A stretch of DNA of 64,000 nucleotides from Pedobacter steynii (GTDB taxonomy: Bacteria; Bacteroidota; Bacteroidia; Sphingobacteriales; Sphingobacteriaceae): the NCBI RefSeq assembly GCF_900103665.1, contig NZ_FNGY01000001.1, positions 1 to 64,000 of the forward strand, in the 5' to 3' direction. Shown one piece after another: positions 53,588-62,274 of the stretch (positions are counted from its first letter, which is position 1; the number at the start of each line of letters is the position of its first letter). Under the pieces are notes generated by a model. The model did not search any database, was not told where the DNA came from, and worked only from the letters and a program-made list of their open reading frames with translations. The position numbers were made by a program, and so were the translations under genes.

Positions 53588-53611
53588 AAAAAAGCCCCAA
53601 AATGGAGCTTC
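53588..53611 (-). terminator. Terminator after the heptad-repeat gene
   Basis: On the minus strand AGCTCCA pairs with TGGGGCT (one G-U) around TTT, followed by a six-T run (plus-strand A run 53588-53593). Confidence 0.8.
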
Positions 53612-53633
53612 GCAGTAATAGGATGAATAAGAA

Positions 53634-54044
53634 TTATAATTTACTCACTTTTTTCATATTTGCATGCAAATCCCTATAACCACTGGTGTCATTGATTTTT
53701 GAAATTTCAGCTGTTAAATTCAGGATGCTGTTCTCAATAGTTTCCAGGCTAGCAGTAGAATTCCCTTTTATAAGATCAATATCCCCTTTTACAAGGTTAA
53801 TGTCTCCTTTGATAAGGTCAATATTCCCTTTTATAAGATCAACGTCCTCTTTTAACAGATCAATATCACCTTTTATAAGCTCAATGTTTCTGTTAACGAT
53901 GGCGAAGTTTTTGTCTACATATTCAAAGTGTTTTTCAACTTTTTCGAATCCAGTAGCAATGTTATGATTAACCTGCTGCATGTGTTGCAATAATGTGGAA
54001 ATCGTATTTTCCAGTGCTGTTACTCTTTTATCTAATTTTTCCAT
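53634..54044 (-). CDS. Coiled-coil protein with perfect heptad repeats
   Basis: A 136-residue soluble protein, almost wholly predicted coiled coil. Residues 54-95 are six consecutive heptads of consensus I-D-L-I-K-G-(D/N), with Ile and Leu at the a/d-like positions. N-terminal heptads (RVTALENTISTLLQHM) continue the pattern less exactly. There is no signal peptide or other domain. It is a stand-alone gene with its own terminator, and function is unknown. Confidence 0.78.
   Translation of the reverse strand: MEKLDKRVTALENTISTLLQHMQQVNHNIATGFEKVEKHFEYVDKNFAIVNRNIELIKGDIDLLKEDVDLIKGNIDLIKGDINLVKGDIDLIKGNSTASLETIENSILNLTAEISKINDTSGYRDLHANMKKVSKL
53760..53885 (-). repeat. Six 21-bp tandem repeats encoding heptads
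   Basis: Six 21-bp units encode I-D-L-I-K-G-D/N and its variants. The DNA copies differ mostly at codon third positions and by single substitutions. Unit number could change by slippage without breaking the frame. Confidence 0.85.
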
Positions 54045-54381
54045 ATTAAGTTACAATGCTTCGAATATACTTATATTATATTAATATTTCTTTATTAGAA
54101 ATAGTGTATTTTATTTTTAGGTCGTCTGGCTAAACTAAATTTCTACTGATAAGACAACTTACCTACAATTCCATTCAGGCTGGTAGACGAATCGGTTTGC
54201 GTTTCGGGAGTGATTGTTCCCTATTAGGGGTTGCCAACCCCTCAGCAACATCAATGTCTATACAAAAAACAGACAAATGTCCTACCCTGAGTTTACATAA
54301 AATAAGTATCGCCATTATCCTAGGTAAAAACAAAAGAGAGATGCCTCTTCAGACACCCCTCTTTACTATTTGCACAGTTCT
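54045..54381. other. Gene-free spacer
   Basis: No supported gene. A compact hairpin AGGGGTT-GCC-AACCCCT (54226-54242) has no T run. A 62-codon plus-strand frame at 54197-54385 resembles nothing and overlaps the end of the opposite regulator gene. Confidence 0.4.
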
Positions 54382-55125
54382 TTAACGGCTAATGAGTTTG
54401 CTGTAAACCACTTCTTTCAATAATTCTTCTCTACGGTGCCTGGAGATAGGCAATTCGTGATCATCAATAAATATCCGCCCACCAGATACGACATCGATAT
54501 GGGCGATATTGACCAGGTAAGATTTATGAATTCTGAAAAAGTGATCAGCAGGTAATATCTCTTCCAATGAAACCAGGGTCTGATGAATGATCAGTTCCTG
54601 ATCTTTGAACTTTAGTTTCGCATAGTTCTGCATTCCTTCTACATATAGAATGTCGGCCCATAGAATTTTCTTAAAGCTATCTTTCTGACGAACAAACAGA
54701 AAAGGGTCCACAGTGGGTGTTTGTTTGATCAGACGGTTCATAGAATGTAATTGTCTTGCTTTGGTTGCAGCCTGATGGAAGCGCTGAAAGGTGATGGGTT
54801 TTAGGAGATAGTCGACAATGTGCAGGCGATATCCTTCCAATGCATATTCCGAATAAGCGGTAGTAAGAATGGTAAGGGGAGGGTTTTCCATGGATTCCAG
54901 AAACTCCAGGCCAGTCAGATAAGGCATATTAATGTCCAGAAATAAGAGGTCGACCGGATTGCTGTGAATGAAATCTGATGCTTCCATCGCCGTTGCGCTG
55001 GACCCTGCTACCTGAAGAAAATCTACCTGATCAATAAAATCAATAATTCCTGTTCTTGCTATGGGTTCATCATCAATGACCAGGCATTGCAGTGGTAGTT
55101 CTGTATTGTTTTTAGTTACCTGCAT
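54382..55125 (-). CDS. LytTR-family response regulator
   Basis: A 247-residue two-domain regulator. The receiver domain (residues about 13-128) has acidic residues at DDE (18-20), phospho-acceptor D64 (FLDINMP) and K109 (LLKP). The C-terminal LytTR DNA-binding domain runs from about 145 to 240 (FRIHKSYLVNIAHID, LPISRHRREELL). Its start overlaps the end of the kinase gene by 14 bp, so the two are translationally coupled. Targets are unknown; the adjacent barrel-protein gene is one possibility. Confidence 0.94.
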   Translation of the reverse strand: MQVTKNNTELPLQCLVIDDEPIARTGIIDFIDQVDFLQVAGSSATAMEASDFIHSNPVDLLFLDINMPYLTGLEFLESMENPPLTILTTAYSEYALEGYRLHIVDYLLKPITFQRFHQAATKARQLHSMNRLIKQTPTVDPFLFVRQKDSFKKILWADILYVEGMQNYAKLKFKDQELIIHQTLVSLEEILPADHFFRIHKSYLVNIAHIDVVSGGRIFIDDHELPISRHRREELLKEVVYSKLISR

Positions 55126-56188
55126 AGTTTGCTTTCTTTTCTAAATTAATGTTTAATACCACGCTAAAAAGGGTGCTGGTATTTTGAATGTCCAGCTCAT
55201 GATGGTCCGGGTATAAGATTTTTAAACGCTGACGTACGTTTTCCAGACCAAGACCACTATTGCTGCTGTTCTTTCGGGATGGCTGCACAGAGTTTGAATT
55301 TTCAATCTTTAATGTAAGGTGCTCCCCATCCTGGTTCAGTTGCAAATGAACGTAGCCCTTTGAAGCGGGTAAACGGGACACATGTTTAAAGGCATTTTCT
55401 ACAAATGGAACCAGCAAAAGAGGGACAATATCCCTCTTTCCATTTGCTATATTCCAATCGCATTTGACTTCCAGTTCCTCTCCCCATCGGATCTTTTCTA
55501 CAGAAACCAGGTCCTTCAGGTATTTTACATCCTTTTCCAGACTCACGGTTTCCATATTGCATTCATAGATCTGATACCGGAGAATATCCGAAAACCGGAC
55601 CAGCAACACCGAGGCCAGATCCACATCTTTCTTCATTAGAATATGAATATGGTTCAGGACATTGAACATGAGGTGCGGATTGATCTGGTCTTGTAAAATC
55701 CGTACATGTGCTTCCGCGTGTGCCTGTTTTAACAAATTATGCTGCAACTCAATCTGGTTGTGGCGCTGGTAGAATTTGAAACCACAAACTGATCCTAAAA
55801 TCAATAGGGCAGCGGGTGAACTTGTGAAAAACAAAAACCAAAACGAGTTTTGTGATTTTATTAGAGACAGATCGCTGGGTGTGTAATTCGCACCGTATTT
55901 TAGAAATGTCATGTAATTCACTGTAGCAATGACAAAAGTGAGCAAAACAATGGCACTGAAACTCTGCATCGCAAATAAGGGCGTTTTTCCTTTTGTAAAA
56001 GCATTGGGAAGAATCTTATTGCTGAAAACATAAGAAATCAACATGGCGCATCCAATGATCAGCAGACATGGGAAAATGACATAAGCTGTAGGATAATCCC
56101 TGCTGATTTGTGCGATCAACGTGAAAGTAAGCAGTATCCAGAATCCGGTTATAAAAAGAAAATGTTTGTCAATTGCGGTTTTCTTCAT
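55112..56188 (-). CDS. LytS-like membrane histidine kinase
   Basis: A 358-residue sensor with four membrane helices in the first 140 residues, a short coiled linker, and a His_kinase-type domain with phospho-acceptor H172 in DQINPHLMFN. A HATPase domain follows with N box PLLLVPFVENAFKH and GLGLENVRQRL. There is no periplasmic ligand domain, so sensing is probably within the membrane. It forms a two-component pair with the overlapping LytTR regulator. Confidence 0.94.
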   Translation of the reverse strand: MKKTAIDKHFLFITGFWILLTFTLIAQISRDYPTAYVIFPCLLIIGCAMLISYVFSNKILPNAFTKGKTPLFAMQSFSAIVLLTFVIATVNYMTFLKYGANYTPSDLSLIKSQNSFWFLFFTSSPAALLILGSVCGFKFYQRHNQIELQHNLLKQAHAEAHVRILQDQINPHLMFNVLNHIHILMKKDVDLASVLLVRFSDILRYQIYECNMETVSLEKDVKYLKDLVSVEKIRWGEELEVKCDWNIANGKRDIVPLLLVPFVENAFKHVSRLPASKGYVHLQLNQDGEHLTLKIENSNSVQPSRKNSSNSGLGLENVRQRLKILYPDHHELDIQNTSTLFSVVLNINLEKKANYAGN

Positions 56189-56213
56189 TAATGACGAAAT
56201 AAAAATTCAAATT

Positions 56214-56804
56214 TTAGAAAATCATAAATCCTACACTTGCCTGAAAGGAAGTAGGACGGGACTTAAATTGTTTACTAACGCTGGATAGTCCACCTTCATA
56301 TCTCAAGTCAAAAGTAAGCTTTCCTACATCAATTCCTGCACCCACCTGGTAGCCGATATTTGATTTGTCGAATTTGCTGAAAGAATTATCTACCTGTTTG
56401 AATAGCGAAGCTTTGTCGCTGATGGTATAAGAATAAACACCACCACCAAAAATCCTTACGTTTAGTAAATTCGCGTTGAGTAGTTTGTAGCCGACCAATA
56501 CCGGTACGTCGACACTTGACCAGTTTACTTTTTTATCGCCGCCAAAAAGATTGGATTCATATTTACTGGATTTTTTGGTGAATAAAAGCTCTCCCTGAAC
56601 ATAAACTTTAGAGATGTCTATTCTGGTGAAAGCACCTGCCGAAAACCCTGTTGCATATTTGGAAGAAATACCGGAAGAAGAAATAGACAGTTTACTGAAA
56701 TTGGCACCTCCTTTAAGACCAATGTGGAAGGGGCTTTTTTGTGCGTTTGCAGAAATTGCCATCATTGTAAATGCGATCAGAGGTAAAAGAAATTGTTTTT
56801 TCAT
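56214..56804 (-). CDS. PorT/OMP_b-brl_2-like outer-membrane beta-barrel protein
   Basis: A 196-residue protein with signal peptide ending SANAQ. An eight-stranded barrel pattern follows: FHIGLKGGANFSKL at the start, YATGFSAGAF, VQGELLFTKK, DVPVLVGYKLL and the final FQASVGFMIF. Function is unknown; such small barrels are abundant in Bacteroidota. It lies 25 bp upstream of the LytS-like gene in the same direction, so it may be part of that unit. A 9-bp inverted repeat sits just before its start. Confidence 0.87.
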   Translation of the reverse strand: MKKQFLLPLIAFTMMAISANAQKSPFHIGLKGGANFSKLSISSSGISSKYATGFSAGAFTRIDISKVYVQGELLFTKKSSKYESNLFGGDKKVNWSSVDVPVLVGYKLLNANLLNVRIFGGGVYSYTISDKASLFKQVDNSFSKFDKSNIGYQVGAGIDVGKLTFDLRYEGGLSSVSKQFKSRPTSFQASVGFMIF

Positions 56805-56819
56805 TTTTTTAATGTTGCT

Positions 56820-56839
56820 GATGGTTCCAGGGAACCATC
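56820..56839. repeat. Inverted repeat in the divergent region before the beta-barrel gene
   Basis: GATGGTTCC-AG-GGAACCATC is a near-continuous 20-bp palindrome, 15 bp upstream of ATG 56804 on the minus strand. It could be an operator or a 5'-UTR hairpin. Confidence 0.5.
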
Positions 56840-57026
56840 ATTTGTTTAAATAATTTTTATTTGTTGCCGCAAAGGGACAGATAATCGGATAGGAAGGGAA
56901 AAGTATTTGACGAAGGGCATGGTGCCGTTGACAGCTGGTAAAATGATGGTGACGGTGAAGAAATATATTTCCTGATCAAGGATTAGAATGGTAGATTGCG
57001 ATTTTATTTTAAGGAGGATCACATTC

Positions 57027-57614
57027 ATGTCTGAGCTAGATGGCAGCATACCAGGGTTGGCAATGCCTGATGATATATATAGCTTATATCAGCAGCATTA
57101 CAGCTATCTCGTTTTTGTGGGGCTTAAAAGTGGTATGGACCTGGCTGGTGTTAAAGATCAAATCAATCAGACTTTCCTGTCCTTTTTAGAGAAAAAGACG
57201 GATTTTACAAAAATCTCTAACGTGAAATCCTATATCCTGACTTCTTTCAGGAGAAAGCTGATCGATACCCATCGCTTAGAAAAGAGGTATAAAATGGAGC
57301 CTTTGGATGACTTTACCGATGCCTGGTCAGAACCTTCCACAGAAGAGACCATGCTCAATAGCCAGACGCTGGAAGAACTCAAAGATAAACTCTCCAGGAT
57401 TTTTGAAAATCTGCCCAGACGTTGCCAGACTGTAATTTTCCTGAAATATTATGAAGGGCTGAGTAATGAAGAAATAGCCGAACGGACTTCTTTAACCATC
57501 CGCAGTGTTTATAATAATCTTTTTGAAGGCATCAAACGCATGCGTGAAGCGCTAAACAAAGAGAATTTTAACCCTAAAGATCTGAATATCTTCCTGACCT
57601 TGATGTTTGTTTAA
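57027..57614 (+). CDS. ECF-type RNA polymerase sigma factor
   Basis: A 195-residue sigma-70-like factor. I start at ATG 57027 because an unusually good AAGGAGG (57011-57017) lies 9 bp before it, rare in this phylum; an earlier in-frame ATG at 56988 has none. Region 2 is recognisable (INQTFLSFLEKK, SYILTSFRRKLIDTHR), as is region 4 with its helix-turn-helix (LPRRCQTVIFLKYYEGLSNEEIAERTSL). Together with the FecR and STN-SusC genes downstream it forms a trans-envelope signalling switch that should activate this operon when substrate is bound. Confidence 0.93.
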   Translation: MSELDGSIPGLAMPDDIYSLYQQHYSYLVFVGLKSGMDLAGVKDQINQTFLSFLEKKTDFTKISNVKSYILTSFRRKLIDTHRLEKRYKMEPLDDFTDAWSEPSTEETMLNSQTLEELKDKLSRIFENLPRRCQTVIFLKYYEGLSNEEIAERTSLTIRSVYNNLFEGIKRMREALNKENFNPKDLNIFLTLMFV

Positions 57615-57731
57615 AACGAATGAATTGTTTTTCTTTCTCATTTACAGTGTATTGTGTTTTTTATTTAGAAAAGTTGAAATTTTCATGGTAAAAAAAAGAC
57701 CTTATTCCGTCTAGTATGAAAAGAGACAGGG

Positions 57732-58790
57732 ATGTATACACTTGAAGAAATCATATTAGACCAGACGTTTGTCAATTATTGCCATAAAAGTAATGAGGAA
57801 GATATACTTCGCTGGCAGAATTACGCGAAAGCGTCAGCGGAAAACGAAGCACAGGTAGCCGAAGCCGCTAAGCTGGTGATTGCCCTGAATCTGATGCTGA
57901 AAAGCAGGGAAGAGAAAATCGCAGTACAGGAATTTAAAGACCTGGTTAGGGCTCAGTATGAAGACTTGAAAATAGAGGAGACTTCAGCTTCGGTAAAAAT
58001 AAGAAAATCACCTTCCCTTAACCGGATCTGGTATGCAGCTGCGGCCTCGGTTTTATTGGTGATGGGGGTGGTGCTATTTGATCAGTATCAGAAGAAAGAA
58101 AAGGCGGAACTTGCAGTTCAACAGGAACAACAGCGATATCGCATTTATAAATCTCCCCTTGGAGAACGTTTAACAGTAACTTTGGCTGACCATTCCAAGG
58201 TGATTCTCAACTCAAATAGTGTACTTAAAGTTCCTCATCTTTACAATAAAGACAGCCGTAAACTGGTACTATTAGGTGCTGCTTATTTTGAAGTCAGCCC
58301 TAATGCTTCCCTTCCTTTTGTCATTGAATCTTCTGATATGAAAGCAACCGTATTGGGAACTTCATTTTTTATGCGTGCTTATCCTCATGAATCGGGACAA
58401 CAAGTGGAACTGTTAACCGGTAAGCTAAAAGTTCAGAAATCCTATTCTTCTGAAACAGACAACAACCCCGAAATTATCGGTCCCGGAGAGATGGTGATGC
58501 TCAACAGATCCGTAGACCTGATGGAGAAGGAAACCTTCGATGTCCCATCGCGTGAATCCTGGATTAAAGGGCAGCTTAAATTTAACAATACCAGCTTTAG
58601 TTCCGTAGTCAGCGCCTTGGAGGACTGGTATGGCGTTCCTTTTGAAATTCGCGGTAAACAGCAGTCTGCCGGCAAATTCTCCGGAACCTATGAAAATGAA
58701 CCATTGGAACGTGTCCTGAATATCTTCTGCTTCGCCACTGATTGCAGTTTCAAAATAGAAAAGGATAAAGTCATCATCGATTTCAATTAA
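57732..58790 (+). CDS. FecR-family anti-sigma factor
   Basis: A 352-residue inner-membrane regulator. A cytoplasmic N-terminal region that holds the sigma factor is followed by a membrane helix at about residues 99-116 (YAAAASVLLVMGVVLF). The periplasmic FecR domain follows (SPLGERLTVTLADHSKVILN, FEVSPNASLPFVIES, TVLGTSFFMRAY). A C-terminal DUF4974-like part (LKFNNTSFSSVVSALEDWYG) meets the STN domain of the SusC partner. Sigma, FecR and SusC genes are consecutive, the canonical order. Confidence 0.95.
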   Translation: MYTLEEIILDQTFVNYCHKSNEEDILRWQNYAKASAENEAQVAEAAKLVIALNLMLKSREEKIAVQEFKDLVRAQYEDLKIEETSASVKIRKSPSLNRIWYAAAASVLLVMGVVLFDQYQKKEKAELAVQQEQQRYRIYKSPLGERLTVTLADHSKVILNSNSVLKVPHLYNKDSRKLVLLGAAYFEVSPNASLPFVIESSDMKATVLGTSFFMRAYPHESGQQVELLTGKLKVQKSYSSETDNNPEIIGPGEMVMLNRSVDLMEKETFDVPSRESWIKGQLKFNNTSFSSVVSALEDWYGVPFEIRGKQQSAGKFSGTYENEPLERVLNIFCFATDCSFKIEKDKVIIDFN

Positions 58791-58832
58791 TCCACATTAT
58801 AAACCAAACACACAACCACCACTAACCAAATT

Positions 58833-61800
58833 ATGAATAAAATCCTACTGGACCTGCTGCGGCATGGGTTAAAAACCTGCTGCAGGATAGGTGTGACCTT
58901 TATTGCCGTATTTTTCATCTTAGCGCACAGTGCAGGGGCACAGGAAAAGAAATCCCTGTCCTTTAAAAAAAACACGATTGAAAATGCTTTTAAGCAAATA
59001 GAAAGGGTCTATAAAGTAAAGTTCTATTACAATGCCGTACAGCTTGACACAAAGGAACTGATCAGTTTTGAAAAGAAAGACCGTACGATTCAGGATGTCC
59101 TTGTGGAACTGGAGCAGAAAGTCTTCCTGAAATTTAAGCAGGATGGAACCATGATTGCGGTAAAGGCTAAAGTTGCCGTCATAGAAAAGGAAACCGGAGC
59201 CGTAAGCCTGAACCAGATTTCAGGAACGGTAATCGATCATTTGAAAAAGCCTTTGCCAGGCGTATCTGTCCGTGTAAAAGGAGATCCGGGGCGGTCGGCG
59301 ATGTCTGATACAGAAGGCAAATACCGGATCAGGGCGGCAGAGAAAGAGATCCTCATTTTATCTTATATCGGTTTTATGCGGACCGAAGTACTGGTCGGTA
59401 AAAATACCACGATCAGCACTTTCTTGAAGGAAGAGATTTCCGAGCTGAACCAGGTCGTAGTGACGGGGATTTCGGAACGCAAAAAAGATACTTATACCGG
59501 AAGCTCGACCACCTTTACCGGGCAGGAACTGATGAAACTGAGTTCGGGAAATATCCTGCAGGGACTGGGTTTATTAGATCCTTCCTTCCGGATTATAGAC
59601 AACAATCTGCTGGGTTCAGATCCGAATTCTATGCCGAATATCGAGATCCGTGGAGGAAATAACCTTTCCGAAAGCTATGCCAGTGGTGATCTTCGCGCTG
59701 CTTTTTATGGCAACCCAAATCTGCCTTTATTCATTCTGGATGGTTTTGAAACCTCTCTGGAAAGAATCATTGACCTGGATATGAACAGGATCGAATCTTT
59801 GACTTTATTGAAAGACGGTTCTGCTTCTGCTATTTATGGTACTCGTTCTGCAAATGGGGTAGTTGTCATTGTGACCAAATCTCCTGCCTCAGGTAAACTC
59901 AGGGCCACTTATGCACTAAGTTCCAATATGGTGATTCCGGATTTAAGAGATTATAACATGCTCGATGCGGCACGCTTGCTGGAGTTTGAAGAAAGAGTTG
60001 GCTTGTATAGCCGTACTTCGCCTGCCGAGCATATCGCACAACAAAAGTTGTACAACGACCGGCTTTCTTTACTGAAAAGCGGTGCAGATACTTACTGGTT
60101 ATCACAGCCCTTAAAAACCGCACTTGAACAACGCCATTCCCTCACCTTAGATGGTGGCGAGCAGTCCTTTAAATACAGCGTCGGTTTTTCTGCGGCACTT
60201 AATCCTGGAATTATGAAAGGTTCTTCCCGCAATAATTATCAGGGAAATATGTTGTTCAACTATAATACCGGTGATTTTTTGTTCAGGAATGACCTTCAGG
60301 TAGCCAATACCAAAGGGACGGCCACGCCATATGGCAGCTTTCAGTCTTTTGTAGATGCAAAACCTTATTTTCCGATTCCGGGAGTCGGAGGGGCAGACTC
60401 GCCGGTACTTTATGAGCAGACCTTAACAGATGGACAGCGGGGAAGTTATATTGTCAACCCTTTGTACGATGGGACGATTAATACCCAGAATGTAAGCAAA
60501 TACACGGAGATCGTCAATAACCTTTCTGCGGAATGGAAGATGAATGATGAGTTCCGTTTAAGGGCTACCCTGGGGCTATCTAAACGGTATTCAGATACGA
60601 AGGATTTCAAACCCGCTAATCATTCCAGCTTCTTAAATGTTTCCCCTTTGGAGGCTGCGTATGCATTGCGTGGAAGTCTTGATGTTTCCAATACGAATTC
60701 TTTTGGATATGAGGGCGCTCTTTTTGCGACTTTTAGTAAGCTGATCGCTGATAAACACAGTTTTTACCTGCAGTCAGGTTTCAATATTAAGGAGTCCGTT
60801 TCCAGCGTGACCAGGGTACAGGCACAGGGATTTCCGAATCCAAAAATGGACGAACTTGCTTTTGCCAAGCAATACAGGGAGAATTCCCGTCCGGGAGGTT
60901 TGGACAATACCAGCCGTTTGGCAGGGCTCCTTGCTACCTTTAACTACGCTTATGACAGCCGTTATTTTGTAGACCTTTCCTTTAAACTCGATGGTTCCTC
61001 GCAGTTTGGATCAAATGAAAAATATGCACCGGTCTGGTCGGCAGGATTGGGCTGGAACCTTCACCGGGAGTCTTTCATTCAAAATTTGAATTTCTTCAGT
61101 TCATTGAGGCTAACCGGAGCAATTGCAGAAACGGCGAGTCAGAATTTTGCGCCTTATCAGGCGATGACGAAATACCAGTACAACACCGATAATATTTACG
61201 ACCGTGATTTCGGGGCATTAATTCAGGGTCTTGGAAATTCAGACCTGAAATGGCAAACCACGCGTCAGCAGAAAGTGGCCCTGGACATGGGCTTATTTGG
61301 TTCTCTTTTGACCATCAATGCAGAATACTATTTGAAAAAGACGTCTAACCTCTTACAAAGCATTACACTCGCACCTTCCACTGGGTTTTCAAGTTTTACG
61401 GATAACATCGGAGAGCTGAGTAACAATGGTTTTGACATCAGGTTAAACCTGAGGTTGCTTCCCGGAGGAGTTAACAAAGTCAGACTTGGAATGTGGGGGA
61501 ATATCGGTGCAAATAAAAACAAAATATCCAAGATCTCAGATGCCATGAAACAGCGGAATAAGGTGATCCTGGATGCCATGCAATATACATTTGACAGCGA
61601 TGCAAAATCGACTTTGCCACCGAATATTTTTACTGAAGGAAGTTCAAGATCTGCCATTTATGCCTTGCCTTCGCTTGGTATTGATCCGGCTACAGGGAAT
61701 GAAATTTTCCGGTATCGGGATGGCAGTATCGGCAGTGACTGGAGAGCTGCGGACCAGATCGCCATTGCGGATGAGCGGCCGGTTGTTTCAGGAGGTTTTG

Positions 61801-62243
61801 GAACCAATTTTAGCTATAGAGGATGGGATGCCGTCATTGCCGCAAGTTATTCGGTGGGCGGATACCTGTACAATTCTACCTTACTCTCTAAGGTGGAAGA
61901 CATTGACATCAGTCTGAACAATGTGGATGAAAGAGCGTATGAATCCAAATGGGCAAGGCCGGGTGATGAAGCGAAATACAGTGCTTTTGCCTTAAACAGA
62001 GGCGGAAACAGGGTTGGATCTACTTCCCGTTTTGTTCAGAAAAACAATTACATGACGATCTCAGCGATCACCCTGGGGTATACCTTAAACAACACTGCGC
62101 TGATGAAACGTCTGCACATGCAGACCCTTCGTTTCAGCCTGAGCATGAATGATGTAGCTCGTTTCTCTACCATCAGGATTGAACGTGGTACGCAATACCC
62201 TTTTGCACAAAGGATCTCATTCGGGGCAAATGTTACTTTCTAA
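58833..62243 (+). CDS. SusC/RagA TonB-dependent transducer with STN signalling domain
   Basis: A 1136-residue outer-membrane transporter. After a signal peptide (FFILAHSAGAQ) an STN domain (about residues 45-115, FKKNTIENAFKQIERVYKVK) contacts the FecR protein. A carboxypeptidase-like domain (QISGTVIDHLKKPLPGVSV), the TonB box and plug (VVVTGISERKKDTYTGSSTT, LLKDGSASAIYGTRSANGVV) and a barrel ending GANVTF follow. It belongs with the sigma/FecR pair upstream and SusD downstream. Substrate is not shown by the sequence; such operons are often for protein or peptide-linked nutrients, but that is a weak inference. Confidence 0.96.
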   Translation: MNKILLDLLRHGLKTCCRIGVTFIAVFFILAHSAGAQEKKSLSFKKNTIENAFKQIERVYKVKFYYNAVQLDTKELISFEKKDRTIQDVLVELEQKVFLKFKQDGTMIAVKAKVAVIEKETGAVSLNQISGTVIDHLKKPLPGVSVRVKGDPGRSAMSDTEGKYRIRAAEKEILILSYIGFMRTEVLVGKNTTISTFLKEEISELNQVVVTGISERKKDTYTGSSTTFTGQELMKLSSGNILQGLGLLDPSFRIIDNNLLGSDPNSMPNIEIRGGNNLSESYASGDLRAAFYGNPNLPLFILDGFETSLERIIDLDMNRIESLTLLKDGSASAIYGTRSANGVVVIVTKSPASGKLRATYALSSNMVIPDLRDYNMLDAARLLEFEERVGLYSRTSPAEHIAQQKLYNDRLSLLKSGADTYWLSQPLKTALEQRHSLTLDGGEQSFKYSVGFSAALNPGIMKGSSRNNYQGNMLFNYNTGDFLFRNDLQVANTKGTATPYGSFQSFVDAKPYFPIPGVGGADSPVLYEQTLTDGQRGSYIVNPLYDGTINTQNVSKYTEIVNNLSAEWKMNDEFRLRATLGLSKRYSDTKDFKPANHSSFLNVSPLEAAYALRGSLDVSNTNSFGYEGALFATFSKLIADKHSFYLQSGFNIKESVSSVTRVQAQGFPNPKMDELAFAKQYRENSRPGGLDNTSRLAGLLATFNYAYDSRYFVDLSFKLDGSSQFGSNEKYAPVWSAGLGWNLHRESFIQNLNFFSSLRLTGAIAETASQNFAPYQAMTKYQYNTDNIYDRDFGALIQGLGNSDLKWQTTRQQKVALDMGLFGSLLTINAEYYLKKTSNLLQSITLAPSTGFSSFTDNIGELSNNGFDIRLNLRLLPGGVNKVRLGMWGNIGANKNKISKISDAMKQRNKVILDAMQYTFDSDAKSTLPPNIFTEGSSRSAIYALPSLGIDPATGNEIFRYRDGSIGSDWRAADQIAIADERPVVSGGFGTNFSYRGWDAVIAASYSVGGYLYNSTLLSKVEDIDISLNNVDERAYESKWARPGDEAKYSAFALNRGGNRVGSTSRFVQKNNYMTISAITLGYTLNNTALMKRLHMQTLRFSLSMNDVARFSTIRIERGTQYPFAQRISFGANVTF

Positions 62244-62274
62244 TGGTCTTATCAATCAAAAAATATTTAGCAAA

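Noticed and set aside
54197..54385. A 62-codon plus-strand frame after the heptad gene
   Set aside because: No family resemblance; it overlaps the stop of the LytTR gene and crosses a hairpin.
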